Assembly (NCBI GenBank): GCA_029204225.1
Contig: CM055093.1
Span: 34,978,525 to 35,042,524 of the forward strand
DNA from: Diphasiastrum complanatum
Taxonomy: Eukaryota; Streptophyta; Lycopodiopsida; Lycopodiales; Lycopodiaceae
Direction: 5' to 3'
DNA length: 64,000 nt
The notes under the pieces are model-generated. The model searched no databases. It was given only the letters and a program-made list of their open reading frames with translations, and had not been told where the DNA came from. The translations under genes and the position numbers were made by a program. Below are positions 41,634 to 53,599 of the stretch, one piece after another (within the stretch, counting starts at the first letter, position 1; every line of letters begins with the position of its first letter).

Positions 41634-43940
41634 AATCCAACACCCCCCTCTTAATTTGGATCGTTGAATGCCTTGATTGCCAAATTCAAGATCTCACAAA
41701 AATTCCTGTGTGCCTCTTGTTTTAATCCTTTTGTAAATATATTAGTTGTCATATACTAAGCCTTAGAAATTCTTAGACATACCTCCTTGTAACCCAATAT
41801 GAGAATATTGAACTCTTCCTCCCCTCATGCGATATCATGCAACATGAGGATATTGAACTCTTCCTTGCTTGATAGCCTTTGTCCCATTATTTGCCTACAC
41901 ATAGACTCTATTTATAAGATTTGCCTAATTGATGTTTCAATTGCAAGCAAGTCAAAAATTATATTGGTGCATGTCTATTTCATGTAAGTCGGCCACCTCT
42001 TGAGTTTCTACTTGCATGTATGAACATGGTGCAACTATTCAACTTGAAAAGCAAAAATAGGAAACAGGAGGGCAAGAAAATACCTAAGTGCTAAGAAGAA
42101 CAAGGGCCACCCCTCAACAAACCATGGTCATGGCTAACATTGCCTTATGGGTGCATTCAATCAAAACCAAGGAGAGGGCCAAAAATGTATTTATGTCACT
42201 CTAGGGCTTGGAGTAGGGGGGCAAGGGTATCTCTTTGACATGCTTTGATAGTACCAATCAATGACCAAATCTTACGAACCTAATCATGTATTTGCAAACA
42301 TTAGCTTGCCCAATGTAGCACTTAATATTTAGTTACAGTTTTATAGTCATGTTCTATCTACTCAATGTCTTAATCCTAGAGTGAAAAATATTTGTCAAAT
42401 AGATGCATCCTCATAGTTGTCATCATTAAATGCATAGACCCAACTATAGAAGGGAAGATGATATATTGAGGAAGGACTAAGTGGAGATTACTAAGATAAT
42501 AATACCAATACCAATGATGACAGCCAGTTATACTATGTCAAACAAAAAAAAATTGGTAACCCATCTATGGGATTAGAAACATCTCTAGGACAAAATGTGA
42601 TATGGGCTTCTTCACAACACATTAACCTCTCTAATGTGCAATGCGATGCAAACGGCAGCTCTGGAGTTGGATTTTTACAAGCACCGAGGCATCATGCCCC
42701 TAAGTACACAATTTGAGCTAGATTTTGAAAAGCTAAAGTTAACTAGAACATTGACCTTCAAAGTCGGTGTTTTATTTTTTTGTGAGTAACTAGGACATTA
42801 TTGACCCCTAAAAAATAGACTAACTTGGAACTAGATAGTTGAATAAAACATAAGTGAAGGGCACTAGGCCCAATCTGATAATGGCCCCCAAGGGCAAGGG
42901 CAAGGAATAGTTCACATTTCATCTGCAAAAGGCATTCACCATCAATCTTCACGATGGCGATGGTCGTGCAACAATATTCTTCCAAAGGGCATGCAACAAC
43001 ATTTCTCACACCACAAAGGGCAGGCATCAAGATCTTCACGACTCCAAAGGGTAGAAATCACAACTTGCGCAATATTCTCACATGTGCTTATGGGGACTCA
43101 AACTTGGTTGAGGCAAACTCACAAGTTCTTATACACCATGCTACCATTATTGTATGAGTAGTCTTAGTGATACATTTCTTGATTGGGTAGATGAACAATC
43201 TAGGCAATACTAGTTTGAGTACATAGCATCCCTATGTGTGCCTTTTTTAGGTTTTGTTCATAGCTTTGAAGAGATCCTTCATTGACCCTACACACAACGA
43301 ACAAGAGTCTTAGACTATAATAGCAACATCACAATTGTATTATTTCAAACACATTGAATATTAAATCTTCTAAACCATTTCATCAGCGCTGTGAAACATA
43401 TCAAAGCTTTCCAATTACCTAGTGACCTTTCCATTGTGTCAAATAGTTGTGAAATCATGGCGATACCGTTAAGCTTAGTTCCCCTGGGACTCCCAAATTT
43501 TTTAAAAACAAATACGTTTTTTACAAAGAAAAAAAAAACCATATCCTGAGAGCTGATAGAGTACAGAAACTCCTGGCCCGGGCCTCAAAATTCAAACGAC
43601 TGATTGACTCAGGATTGTCCAAAACAAAGGATATGCGCGGTTACAAACTCAGATATATGTAACGTGGCAGATAGCGATTCTAGGATTGACGTGAGCAGCA
43701 GTCAGAGAAGATAGCGATTCTAGGATCAACGTGTTTGTTGAAATCGATTTCTTTGTTTTGAATTTACACGTCATTGATCTCAATCAAAACAATGATTTCA
43801 AAGCGATTTCTGATCTGTAGTGTCCCTCAATGCATTATAAAGCGTCCCTCAATATATTATCAAGAAGGAAGATCGCCAATTCTGAATATCACGTCCAGCA
43901 GGTGGCATTTTGATCTGGTTTTTTTTTTCTTTTGAAAAAA

Positions 43941-43966
43941 CGTTCCGACCCATTTTGGTCGGAACG
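43941..43966. repeat. Perfect 10-bp inverted repeat (hairpin)
   Basis: cgttccgacc and ggtcggaacg flank a 6-base loop. No U tract follows on the plus strand. Function unknown. Confidence 0.85.
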
Positions 43967-43989
43967 GGCTTCTAAGCCGTTAAGTTGTG

Positions 43990-44755
43990 AAATGCTTTGA
44001 ATATTTGTCATCAATGTATTTGCTTCTCAATTTTCTTCACAGCAGGTCGTGTCACATTCTTTACTCATATGGACCCTGAAAATGAACCACAAAAGAAATT
44101 CAGCAATTTTTGAGGTGCTGAAAGGGAGTGATTAAAGGTATAATGCAAAACATCAATGCAATTTGAGTATGCAATTTCAATGTATTGCAAAAAGAATGTA
44201 ATTTTAAAAAGTATGCTGCAGGCAGAGTGTAAGGGATTGTTGTAGCATTGAAAAAGATCATGCTAAGAACGTGAAAAAAAAAGCTCAAGAACAACATTCT
44301 AAATTATTGCATCATGGAATAGTAAAAAGTTGCATTGTCTCTAGACGCTCCATCTTGCCTTAAAGTTCAAATATGCTTTGAATATTTTGTCATCAAAGTA
44401 TTTGCTTCTCAATTTTCTTCAAGGCAGGTCGTGTCACCTTCTTTTTCATTACTCATATGGCCCCTGAAAATGAACAAAAAAAAAAATTCCGCAATTCTTT
44501 AGGTGCTGAAAGGGAGTGATGAAAGGTATAATGCAGAACATTAAGCATTGAGCATGTAATTTCAATGTATTTCAAAAAGAACGTAATTTTAGAAAGAATG
44601 TGGCAAGCAGGGGCTAAGGAATTGTTGCAATATCGAAAAAGATCAAGTTAAGAAGAACATGAATCAAAAAGCTCAAGAACAACATTGTAAATTATTGCAT
44701 CATGGAATAGTGTGAAGTTGAATTATCTCTGGACTCTCTATCTTGCATTAAATCT
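43990..44755. repeat. Tandem duplication, ~381 bp x 2
   Basis: Both copies run from atgctttgaatattt-tcatca (43992 and 44373) through tatttgcttctcaattttct, ggtgctgaaagggagtgat and aaaggtataatgca. Both end at attattgcatcatggaatag and tc-ctccatcttgc / tc-tctatcttgc. Identity is about 85 percent by eye. It lies 0.8 kb beyond the stop codon of the receptor-kinase gene. Confidence 0.9.
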
Positions 44756-45540
44756 CGATGGATAACAATTCACAAGTATTTTCATCTGAGATGTGCAGCA
44801 AGTGCAAAAGATCCTCACACTTGCCTTCCAGCAAAAAGTAGCCATGTCATTTGAAGAACTACTTTGCCTAGTATGAATCATACAAATTTTGAATCTCAAC
44901 AGCACAATTTGATACTTAAGAAAATTCCAACTGCATTCTAGGCAGATGCTTCATGGCATCATGCACAAGGTGCTTATATAGAGTTGTTTGGGACCTCATA
45001 AGGCCACCGCAAAAACATTGCCAAGGGCAGTTCATATGAATACACCTAATAGGTCTGAATACAGGTCAATTAAGCAACAAGTTGCACATAATAGCATGAT
45101 TGGTAAATAGATACCTTTACTTGGAAGCATGCTGTGAGTAGCTGTCCACAATAAGACATTTGGTACAGGGACAGCTCTCAAATGCTGAATCCAAACTTAA
45201 AGTGTATCTGCAAAATATGTGCTTTTATTTGATTGTCTGTTCCCAATTTTATGAGAAAACCAAAGAATGAGCATCCTAGCATGAAGATGCTTGTACATAT
45301 ATTAAAAGAATGGGGTCTTCCCTACTCTGTAATTAGACTGGCACAAGCTGTTACATATTGTGAATAAGCAAGCATCAAACCTCGCCTGCTTCTATAACCC
45401 CTTCGGGGCCACAAGTGGGGTCCAAATGAGAAACAAGAATTAGAACCCCATAAAGTAAAACCTTTGGTCCTATTTTATGATGAGTCAAGGCTAACTTTAC
45501 AAATTCCTTTTCAGTGTCTTAGGATCCTTTCATTTATTCA
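44756..45540. other. 3' flank of the LRR pseudokinase gene
   Basis: On the minus strand this is downstream of the stop codon at 45541. An AATAAA polyadenylation-type signal lies about 5-10 bases after the stop (plus-strand tttatt near 45532), and others may be used further on. No other gene is seen. Confidence 0.5.
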
Positions 45541-48500
45541 TTAGTTGGGGATAATAGCGACAAGATCTTCGTATACGGTTTTCATGCTTGGCCTAGTTGA
45601 ACATGGGGAAATACATCGAAGAGCAATTGCTAGCACTCGGTGTATCCCATTTGGAAGTTCCTGGTCTCTTTCATGACTGAGTAACGACTGGTCGAAGCAC
45701 TCCGATGAACGGCCATCACTTGCAAGACAATTTACCCAGTCTGGCAGATCTACTACCCCAGATCTTCCTAAAATTATGTCACCAGCACATTTTCCAGTCA
45801 AAAGTTCCATCAGAATCACACCAAATGCATAGACATCAGCACTAAGAGTGGGCTTGGATTTTTTACCACCAACAAGCTCTGGTGGCAGATATCCAAGAGC
45901 ACTAGCATTGAACAACTGGATGCTTGTCCCTGCAGAAGTCAATAACCGGTGTAGACCGTAATCAGCAAGTCGCCCATCAAATTCAGGGCCATCTAATAGT
46001 ATATTGGCAGCCTTGAGGTTTCCATGTGGTAGTCGATGTTCCAAATGAAGATACGTCAAACCACTGGCAATATCAACAGCAATGCAAATTCGCTGTGACC
46101 AAGTCAGAGGTGGACTTTTCTCAGCCCTTTCTGCAATAGATCCAGACATCCTCTCAGTCAAAATGAAAGAAGTAACCCTGCTTGATAACTGGCTAGAAAC
46201 AAGACTGCTGAAGTAATGTCCTTTCATCTTTATTTTGCAAGGATCTATAGTTTTCTAGGAGCATATATGTCACAATGGTAATCTGGAATGTTTAAATAAA
46301 CAGCCATCCATGACAAGCATCTGAATATTGTGTGTGAGTCGATCTAGAGTCTACATAAAATTCATCTGTGATCAACTAAAAAATGCTTGCTAATTTAACC
46401 AGATTCACTCCAAAAAGGTCAAACAGCAGTGCTAACGTCACAGTACCAAAGCATAAGGAAAAGATTCTATGGATTTCACTCACAAAGCCTTGAAATATCG
46501 CTCTAATATGCATATCTTGACCCAATCTTTATTTGAGTTATAAACATTAAGGCCAAGTTCAGTACACGTGCATGAAGATATCTGCTTATTATTGCTGAAC
46601 TGTACCCAACATGATGTCTAACGAACTCAACATGAATAAATTTGGCAGTATTATCTCAGCGTGATGTAAGAGCTATGCCACCAGATGATAAAAATAATGC
46701 ATGTCTGGCATGAATATCCAATTCATCAAGTTTCAACACAATACCTGTAATTAGATGGTAAAGGACAGTGAACACTGAAAAGTCCACATAAAAAAATGGG
46801 TGGGTTGGTGAATCTTAGTCGAGAGTATGAAGGGAAGGTAAGGTACTGAAGACATGTATCATATAGGTCAACACTTTCTTTTGTGCTGCTAAGTTCAAAG
46901 TGTGCTTTACATACAAATAGCAAACTTGACTATGTGACGAGCAAACTTGATAATTTTGGAACAAGTCTTTAGGCATGAGAAAGTACCAGACAGATGGAAT
47001 GCTAGACTCCCCGAGCTGACAAAATCTGATAGAACAAGCCTTTCATGTTCTCTTGGGCCCCAATAACAACCCAATACAGGTAAAACATTGGGATGCTTGA
47101 AGTTGTCAAACTTTCTTGCTTCACCTATAAACTCTTTCCTGGACTTTGTGAACCCGGCTTTGAGCCATTTCACTGCCAATGTATGGCCAGAAGAAAGTGT
47201 TGCTTTGTAAGTGGTTCCATGACAACTCCTACCAACAACCTCTGCTGGAGCCTTGGAAAGCTCTTCTGCTGTGAATATCATAGTACTGTCAAGAATAATA
47301 AGGTCCCCAGTCAACCTTTCCTCAAGCTGGCCATCATAATCTGCTGATGAGAAGTCGACTGTTGATGAAAAGTGACGAGATATTTCTGTGTGCCTTCTGG
47401 AAGAGGAGAGATTGAAAGATTCGGTCCCCATTGGGTCAACTTGTTCACAAGAAGCATCCTCCATAATATAAGACTCATCCTCATTAGCTGAACCCACTGC
47501 ATTGTGATAACCATTGCAATCAACAGGAATAACATGATGCACGTGTGGAATGGCCCGACTGCTGATCGGATGTGCAATTTCTCTATGAGCCTGATGAGTG
47601 AGACTAGCTCTATGAGGATGACCACCTTTGCCTTTTTGCCATCCAAATCTTTGACCGACAACATGGAGCTCTGGGCTTTGAGGCACTTCCTGAAATGTAG
47701 CCGAAATCCTTCTATAATATATAATCAGTCCAACAGCAACCAGAAGAACTGCTGCTGCAGTGCAACCTCCAATAAGAGCAACTTTAAGCATCAAACTCAT
47801 TCTTCTCTTCCGATTATTCCAGTTAATGGCAGGACCCTTAGAACCCTTTGATGGAGACTGCTGAGAAACTTGGCACTGGTAACCACTGGCTAGCTGAAGT
47901 TGTGTATTGCCTGGAAAGAATGCTGATGGCGGAAACTTGCATGCTATATCTAGTGGAACCACACCAGATAATGTATTGTACTCAACATTTAATTGTATTA
48001 AACTAGAAGAGAGCTGTGAGGGAATGGCACCTGAAAATTGATTAAATGAGATATCAAGATACTGTAAGTTTGTCAGGGTACATAGCTCCGATGAGAATAC
48101 ACCAGACAACTTGTTGTGTCCCAGGATGAGTACTCGAAGTGATCTCAGAGAACCAATACCCTCAGGGATAGAACCATTAAAGTTGTTGAACGAGAGGTCC
48201 ATGACAGAGAGGAGTGATGAGTAGGAAACCGGTGGTTGAGAAACTTTTGGGTTAGCAAATTGATCAGGACCAACACCAGACGTGAGGTTTCCTTCAATCA
48301 AAATGCTACCTGTGAATTGATTACCTGAAAGTTGAAGTTCAGTCAATGCAGGTAAGCTGAAGAGAAAGCTTGGTACTGACCCATAGAGTTCGTTAGCACT
48401 AAGATCCAGCTTTTCCAATCTGTGAAAAACTGAAAAGGAAAGAGGAAGAAAGCCGGATAATTTATTGTGTGAAAGATTCAAGTAAAGTAGCTCGGCAAGT

Positions 48501-50524
48501 TCGTTAATTTGAACGGGTAAACCTCCAGTAAAAAAGTTACTACTAAGGTCAAGAACTTCTAAGGTGGGTCCCCAATTTTCTAATACAGATAAATTCCCAG
48601 AAAGTAGATTTCTGCTGAGATCCAGAGTAGCACAACTGCTTCCCAGCTTCATCGGAATTGCTCCAGACAATGCATTCGATGAAAGATTTAGAACTTTAAG
48701 ACTTGTAGCTGATATTTCATCCACAGAACCTGTCAGAATAAAATCACACATAAGAAGTGAAGCTTCAACTGGAAAGAGCTTCAAATATCCAAAGAGACAA
48801 CGTTAGCAAATGCAGAAGTCCTTGCATGTACTAACCAAATAAAAAACTCACAGACCTTCGATCACTTGAGCAACTCAACAGGGGTCAAAGAATGTTATAA
48901 ATGTGTCTCCTAGCAAGATAATGTATGTAAGAAATAATCTATTTGGATGCTTCCCAGTAAAAAAAAACCAACCTACTGCAAACCAATTTGAAAAGAACCT
49001 TTTTCTTACTTATTTCCAAAACAATGGAAATGATCAAATTTTTCAAAACAAAAACCTTTTTTGAAGATTCGATTCACATCACAAACAGGTTCAACACACT
49101 TCTAAACTGTTCAAAATGCATTTCTTTAAGATTATGCTTTCTTTTATATGATGGTCCCATCGCAAAAGTGAAATTTACATTCATGATTAGAAAGTACAAA
49201 GCATCTGGCATACATTGTAAGCTTTAGTGAAATTCAAAGGCACTGCTAGTCCAATTAGACGGAGTTACGAATTCAACAAAATGTAACCATCCGAATTCAG
49301 TAAACACGAAAATAATTGGGAACCAGCTATAGTTTTGATTATACGAGTAACACTAGCGAGTTTCATATCAACCTAACAAATTTTATCAGCCTCTACATCA
49401 AATATTTAAATATTGAGACAAAATGTACCAGAAAGGTTGTTCCTGCTTAGATCGAGCTCTTCCAAACGGCCTCCTTGGCCAGATAGAAGGAACGAAGGGA
49501 TCGATCCAGAAAGTAGATTGTTGCTTAATCTAAAGACCTTCAAAGAGTATGCTAAATTGAAACTCGGAAGATCTCCAGAAATGTTATTGTTGCTTAGGTC
49601 TAGCACCTCCAAGCTATTTGCAAATAAACTGGGAGTATAATGCTGTGCCAGTATCCCCGAAAATTCATTACTGCTTAAGTTAAGATACACTATATTTGAA
49701 AACACGGGTGCCCCTTGCTGCCAAGGAAGAGGTCCGGAGAACTGATTTGCACTAAGGTCTAGCATTTGAATATTATTCCAGTTTAACCATTCGGGGGTAA
49801 TTTCCCCAGACAGTTGGTTTTGATGGAAATCAAGAAATTTCAAGTGTCGTAGCATGTTCAATTTGAAGGTACTTGAATCGCTGAGGTTGTTATGTGAGAG
49901 ATTAACAGAGTAAAGATGCTGCAGTTGCAAAATTGTCGAGGGGATGCTGCCGGAGAAAGAATTGCCACTAAGATCAAGGTCAACCAGAAATGACATATTT
50001 CCAAAGATTTCAGGAATGGCTCCAGAAAGTTCATTATCTGCCAGTGAAAAGTTTGCCAGGTTGAAAAGTGCCCCCAATGAAACAGGGATCGATTCATTGA
50101 AATGATTTTTGCAAAGATGCAAATGCTCCAGAGAAGATAGTTTTCCAAGGTCTTCTGGTATTCTTCCCATGAATGCATTATTTGAAAGGGATAGATATGT
50201 CAAACCAGAGAGACTACCTAAGCTTCCTGGTTTGATCACTCCAAAGAGACCCAAATTCTCTAGCACCAGGCCATGAACCGTTCCATTGGAACAGAAAACA
50301 CCATACCATCCAAGGGGGCAGCCAAATGCATCGACATTACTCTCATTCCAAGAGTTTGTGATAGTCTTGTGTGGATCATCATTCAATTCTCTCATAAACT
50401 GCATAAGAGCACCAGAATCACTGGATTTGGCAAGGCCCGGAAGGGGCAAAAACTGGCCCAATGTCAGATAAATGAGAAAGCAAACTGTGCCTCGCACTCT
50501 CTTCAGGCTACTCAAACGCAGCAT
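45541..50524 (-). CDS. LRR receptor-like pseudokinase (At5g10020-type)
   Basis: Three exons, 50524-49429, 48729-46987 and 46130-45541, with GT-AG introns, sum to 3429 nt (1142 residues plus stop). Layout: signal peptide about 1-32 (TVCFLIYLTLGQFLPLPGLA); LRR N-cap with SWNESNVDAFGCPLGWYG; about twenty LRRs (LDLSNNNISGDLPSFNL type) to about residue 640; a membrane span about 677-704 (VALIGGCTAAAVLLVAVGLI); a juxtamembrane linker; and a kinase fold about 850-1130. The lysine (LAVKWLK) is kept, but the HRD motif is HGN (LPHGNLKAANILL) and DFG is DYG (LADYGLH), so catalysis is unlikely. The family is annotated as probable inactive receptor kinases of the plasma membrane; the ligand is unknown. 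The third exon's acceptor (TTGCAG/AAAGGG) was chosen because it keeps frame and matches the family around the SQRICIAVDIASGLTYLH block. Confidence 0.93.
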
Positions 50525-51720
50525 AGCTGTCTCTGTAATCCCGTCTCTACGTCTCCCTCACTAAGAAATCCATGCTGCTTGTAGATCTGGAATAAATATA
50601 AAGTATCCCCAATCTTTAACTACTAATTTTGCCTGCCTCCATGAACGACCCACTAAGTCGATTGCGACAACCCTGTTAAAAAGTCTGGATCTTTCTGTAA
50701 CAGCAAAGCTTTTCCTCTCATAGCTACTGCTATTCTCGGTGCCTCATTTTATTTTTTGAAGTCAATATTATTTGCTCCAGAGAAGAAAAGTAGCTAAATT
50801 TCTTTCCTTCCAATGCCACGAAGGGGCTTAAAAGCTTCTTGAGCAAAAGATGGCCCTTTGCAAGATAAAGATAAACGAAGAGCCTATATTTGTCAGCAAC
50901 TTTCAACCATGATGGTCTGGCAAATTTTGCTTTTTGTCGTCTGCTTTTACGTATTCTCAGACAGGCTTTGGACCCACAGCAAACCCACCCACCAGAGAAA
51001 TTGGAATAGGCTTAACAAATCACATGCTTGCTCCTGAAAACTCAGTTTTCTTTAGCAACTGCATTGACTTGCATCTCAATGAACAGAATAATATTAACCT
51101 TTATGATTCAAGCATTCTTAAGTATGAAAACACTCACCACCTAAAACTCTGAGCTGATCCAAAACCTAAAATCTCCAAGTTAGAGCCCGAGAGGAATTTC
51201 CTGTGAACTGCCCACCAGATCGTCCATGGCTAGAAACAATGATAGCAGAGGCTGGATCCCAGATATTTCCAAGACATGATAGCAGAGGCTGGATCCCTGA
51301 GACATCTTGGATGCAGAATCCCCAGAGATTTCCAAGAGTAGCTAAAGTCTTGAGATTCAATACGACCTCTAAAGTGTACTGTACAACGAAAGGAGGCAAA
51401 GCAATGTGCTCAGACATGGCCTAAGGCTGCCTGAAGCGAGAGCATGAGGTATCAAATTCCTGAAAACCAGCTAGCAGCCTGAAAACCAGTAATCAGATTC
51501 GAAAGAAAACAATATAAGCCCAGTAATCAGAACCAGCATTAGTCCCAGACCATCTCATCAAGCTAACAATCTGATCTATCTATCAATCAATCTGGCACAG
51601 AGAGGGGGAGAAAGAGAGAGAGAAAGGACAGGCGATCTATCCTCATAGGCGATGGAGAGAGACAGAGAGAGAGAGAAGAGAGAGAGAACATGACATGCGA
51701 GAAACGTTTTGCGTTTATGA
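50525..51720. other. 5' region of the LRR pseudokinase gene
   Basis: The minus strand shows CT-rich stretches near 51600-51690 typical of plant 5' UTRs, so transcription may begin near 51.7 kb with a 5' UTR intron. This is inference. A 38-bp near-tandem duplication (gatagcagaggctggatccc at 51241 and 51279) lies within it. Confidence 0.4.
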
Positions 51721-51737
51721 TTGCTCCCACGTCTCAG

Positions 51738-52030
51738 CCTAGGGTTTTGCTAGAACCCTAGGTGCGAGTGACCGGTAGTGTCGGTGACCTAAGTCAGTTA
51801 CCGGCAAACTTTTCAAAGCTAGTCTGAGGTATAAATAGGGCTAAGGCCAAGCTACAAAGCAACCGTAGGATAACCCTAATCTGACTAGGGTTTCTGATGC
51901 TGTGTGAAGCTACAAATGCAGATGCTGTAAACTGTAAATAGATTAGGGTTCTGGCATGAAAATTGAAAGACCAAATAGATGAGAAACCTAAGTCGATGAA
52001 ACTAGGGTTTAGCGGTTAAATGTATGAAAA
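51738..52030. promoter_or_regulatory. Cluster of telo-box-like motifs with a plus-strand TATA box
   Basis: cctagggtt and aaccctagg form an inverted pair at 51738-51762. Further aaccctaa/agggttt words occur near 51873, 51888, 51945 and 52004. tataaata stands at 51830. Telo-boxes are known in promoters of plant translation and growth genes. It could be a shared upstream region with the pseudokinase gene or the remains of an LTR promoter; no plus-strand gene is found downstream. Confidence 0.4.
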
Positions 52031-52039
52031 CCCAAAAGC

Positions 52040-53160
52040 TAGGGCAATAGCAATAAAAGATACTTACTAGTAAGAGAATTATTATTAATACTTTTAATAA
52101 ATATAATATATGTATAAACTAGTAGATATAATAAATATATAGATTAATAAATGATGAAGAATAATAAAAAGTATACAAATAATGATGATATGAAAAATAG
52201 TAATAAATGGATGGTGATGATATAATAATTTGGGGGAGAATCTTTCCGCCAGAGTTCGAACCCCACGTCCAACCAAAAAGGGCCGAGACTCTAGGGCGCA
52301 GAGGGAAAATGATAGGGGTATTTGTGGAACCCACTGGACTATGATTCCTGAAGGATCAAATAATTTTGAGGTTGTTTTTGGGGTTTAGCTTCTTGCAATT
52401 TGTGGTGGGGCCACCCGCATTTTGCAGGCACTGCCCAAGTTTGGCCCCAACGCATCCACAATCACACATTTAAGACCCGTCAGGTGCAAGCTATGCTAGC
52501 AACAGCTACATGATCCAATGCGCGTAATTTATGCTTTTTATAACATGATAAAAACCCTTCATGCTTCTATTGTAGTAAGTATTTTCTTATATTAGCCTAA
52601 AATAAATGGATGAAAACCGAGGGATTTTTAAACCTTAAATCTCCTTTTCATTATCATAATTTGAATATTTAAGGCGACCTTCGACTAGAAAACTAAAAAC
52701 CTTTAACAATCTATGATTATAAAGCCCTTTGCTAATCAATACTAGTATTACTCTCGAACTAACACAAAACAACAAATGCAATGTCAAAATTTACCCCACA
52801 ACGTAATGTCCTTGATTTGCATAGTATGAATTTGATGGTGTAGGAAATATCCATAAGACAACCAAAGAAAGATAGAACAATTTGCGCCATATTTGAGTGA
52901 AATTTGAAGAAATTCAAAAGAATTTCAGCTGCTTGGAGTTTTGAATTTGATGGATTTTTTGCTATTCTAAGTAAAGATGCAAATATTTGAATATGGATTT
53001 CTCGCTACTCAAATCTTGAGTGAAGATGCAGAGATTCGAATTTGATCTCTACAGTTTGAATTGTGAGCAAAACTGTAGACCTTCGAATTTTGTTGGAATT
53101 TGACAAGCTTAGTGGTTGTGACATGAAGGGTTTGGAGTAGAATTAAAATTCCAACAATTT
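52040..53160. other. AT-rich intergenic DNA
   Basis: Runs of taataaata-like sequence at 52060-52230 and nothing recognisable beyond. A B-box-like gttcgaac at about 52255 does not fold as a tRNA. Confidence 0.5.
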
Positions 53161-53169
53161 TGAGATTTA

Positions 53170-53560
53170 TGTCAGTTAATTATTTGGCTCCCCTTAGCAA
53201 TCTGCAAGGTCATCCATCCTAAGTAACTGAAAATTTTTTTTGGTAGTTACCTTATTTGACCCCTTATGGTCCACACACATATAGAATCTTTCATCATTTT
53301 TTCCTTCAAAAAAACAAGAGCACCCCATGGCAACTTACTAGACTGGATACGTACCAACCTTAGATAATTATCTATATGATTAGTAATCTCTATCTCCTCC
53401 CCTCCACTGAATTCGTAGGGTTATATGGAATCATAGGCTGAGTATCTAGAATTATCTGATCTATTTTGTGATCTATTGATCTAGAAAGTGGTAAACCATG
53501 AGATAATGGCAATACATCTTAAAATTCACTTATGATTAAAGATGTGGTTCACTTGAAAAA
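53170..53560 (-). pseudogene. Decayed Ty3/gypsy reverse transcriptase N-terminus
   Basis: On the minus strand, SRSIDHKIDQIILDTQPMIP resembles the gypsy 'HxIDL-P' entry block. It is followed, with frame changes, by IQSSKLPWGALVFLKEK and ERFYMCVDHKGSNKVT, the [28 protein letters not shown] core. A degraded primer-binding-site-like word (minus ATGGTATTAAAGC) lies near 53582-53595, but it may be chance. Non-coding remnant. Confidence 0.6.
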
Positions 53561-53599
53561 GATGCAAGATCAACAGCCAAAGCTTTAATACCATGTGAA

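Noticed and set aside
46726-46923. Short minus-strand frame between kinase exons
   Set aside because: It lies wholly in intron 2 of the pseudokinase model and shows no domain.
47093-47851. Plus-strand frames of 84-115 codons opposite the pseudokinase exon
   Set aside because: They are antisense shadows of exon 2 with no recognisable domain.
52235-52300. B-box-like gttcgaac resembling a tRNA or SINE promoter
   Set aside because: The flanking bases do not pair as a T-arm, no A-box lies at the right distance, and no cloverleaf forms on either strand.
53581-53596. Primer-binding site
   Set aside because: The word differs from TGGTATCAGAGC at two positions and no LTR boundary can be placed beside it. 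It is mentioned only as possible support for the gypsy relic.
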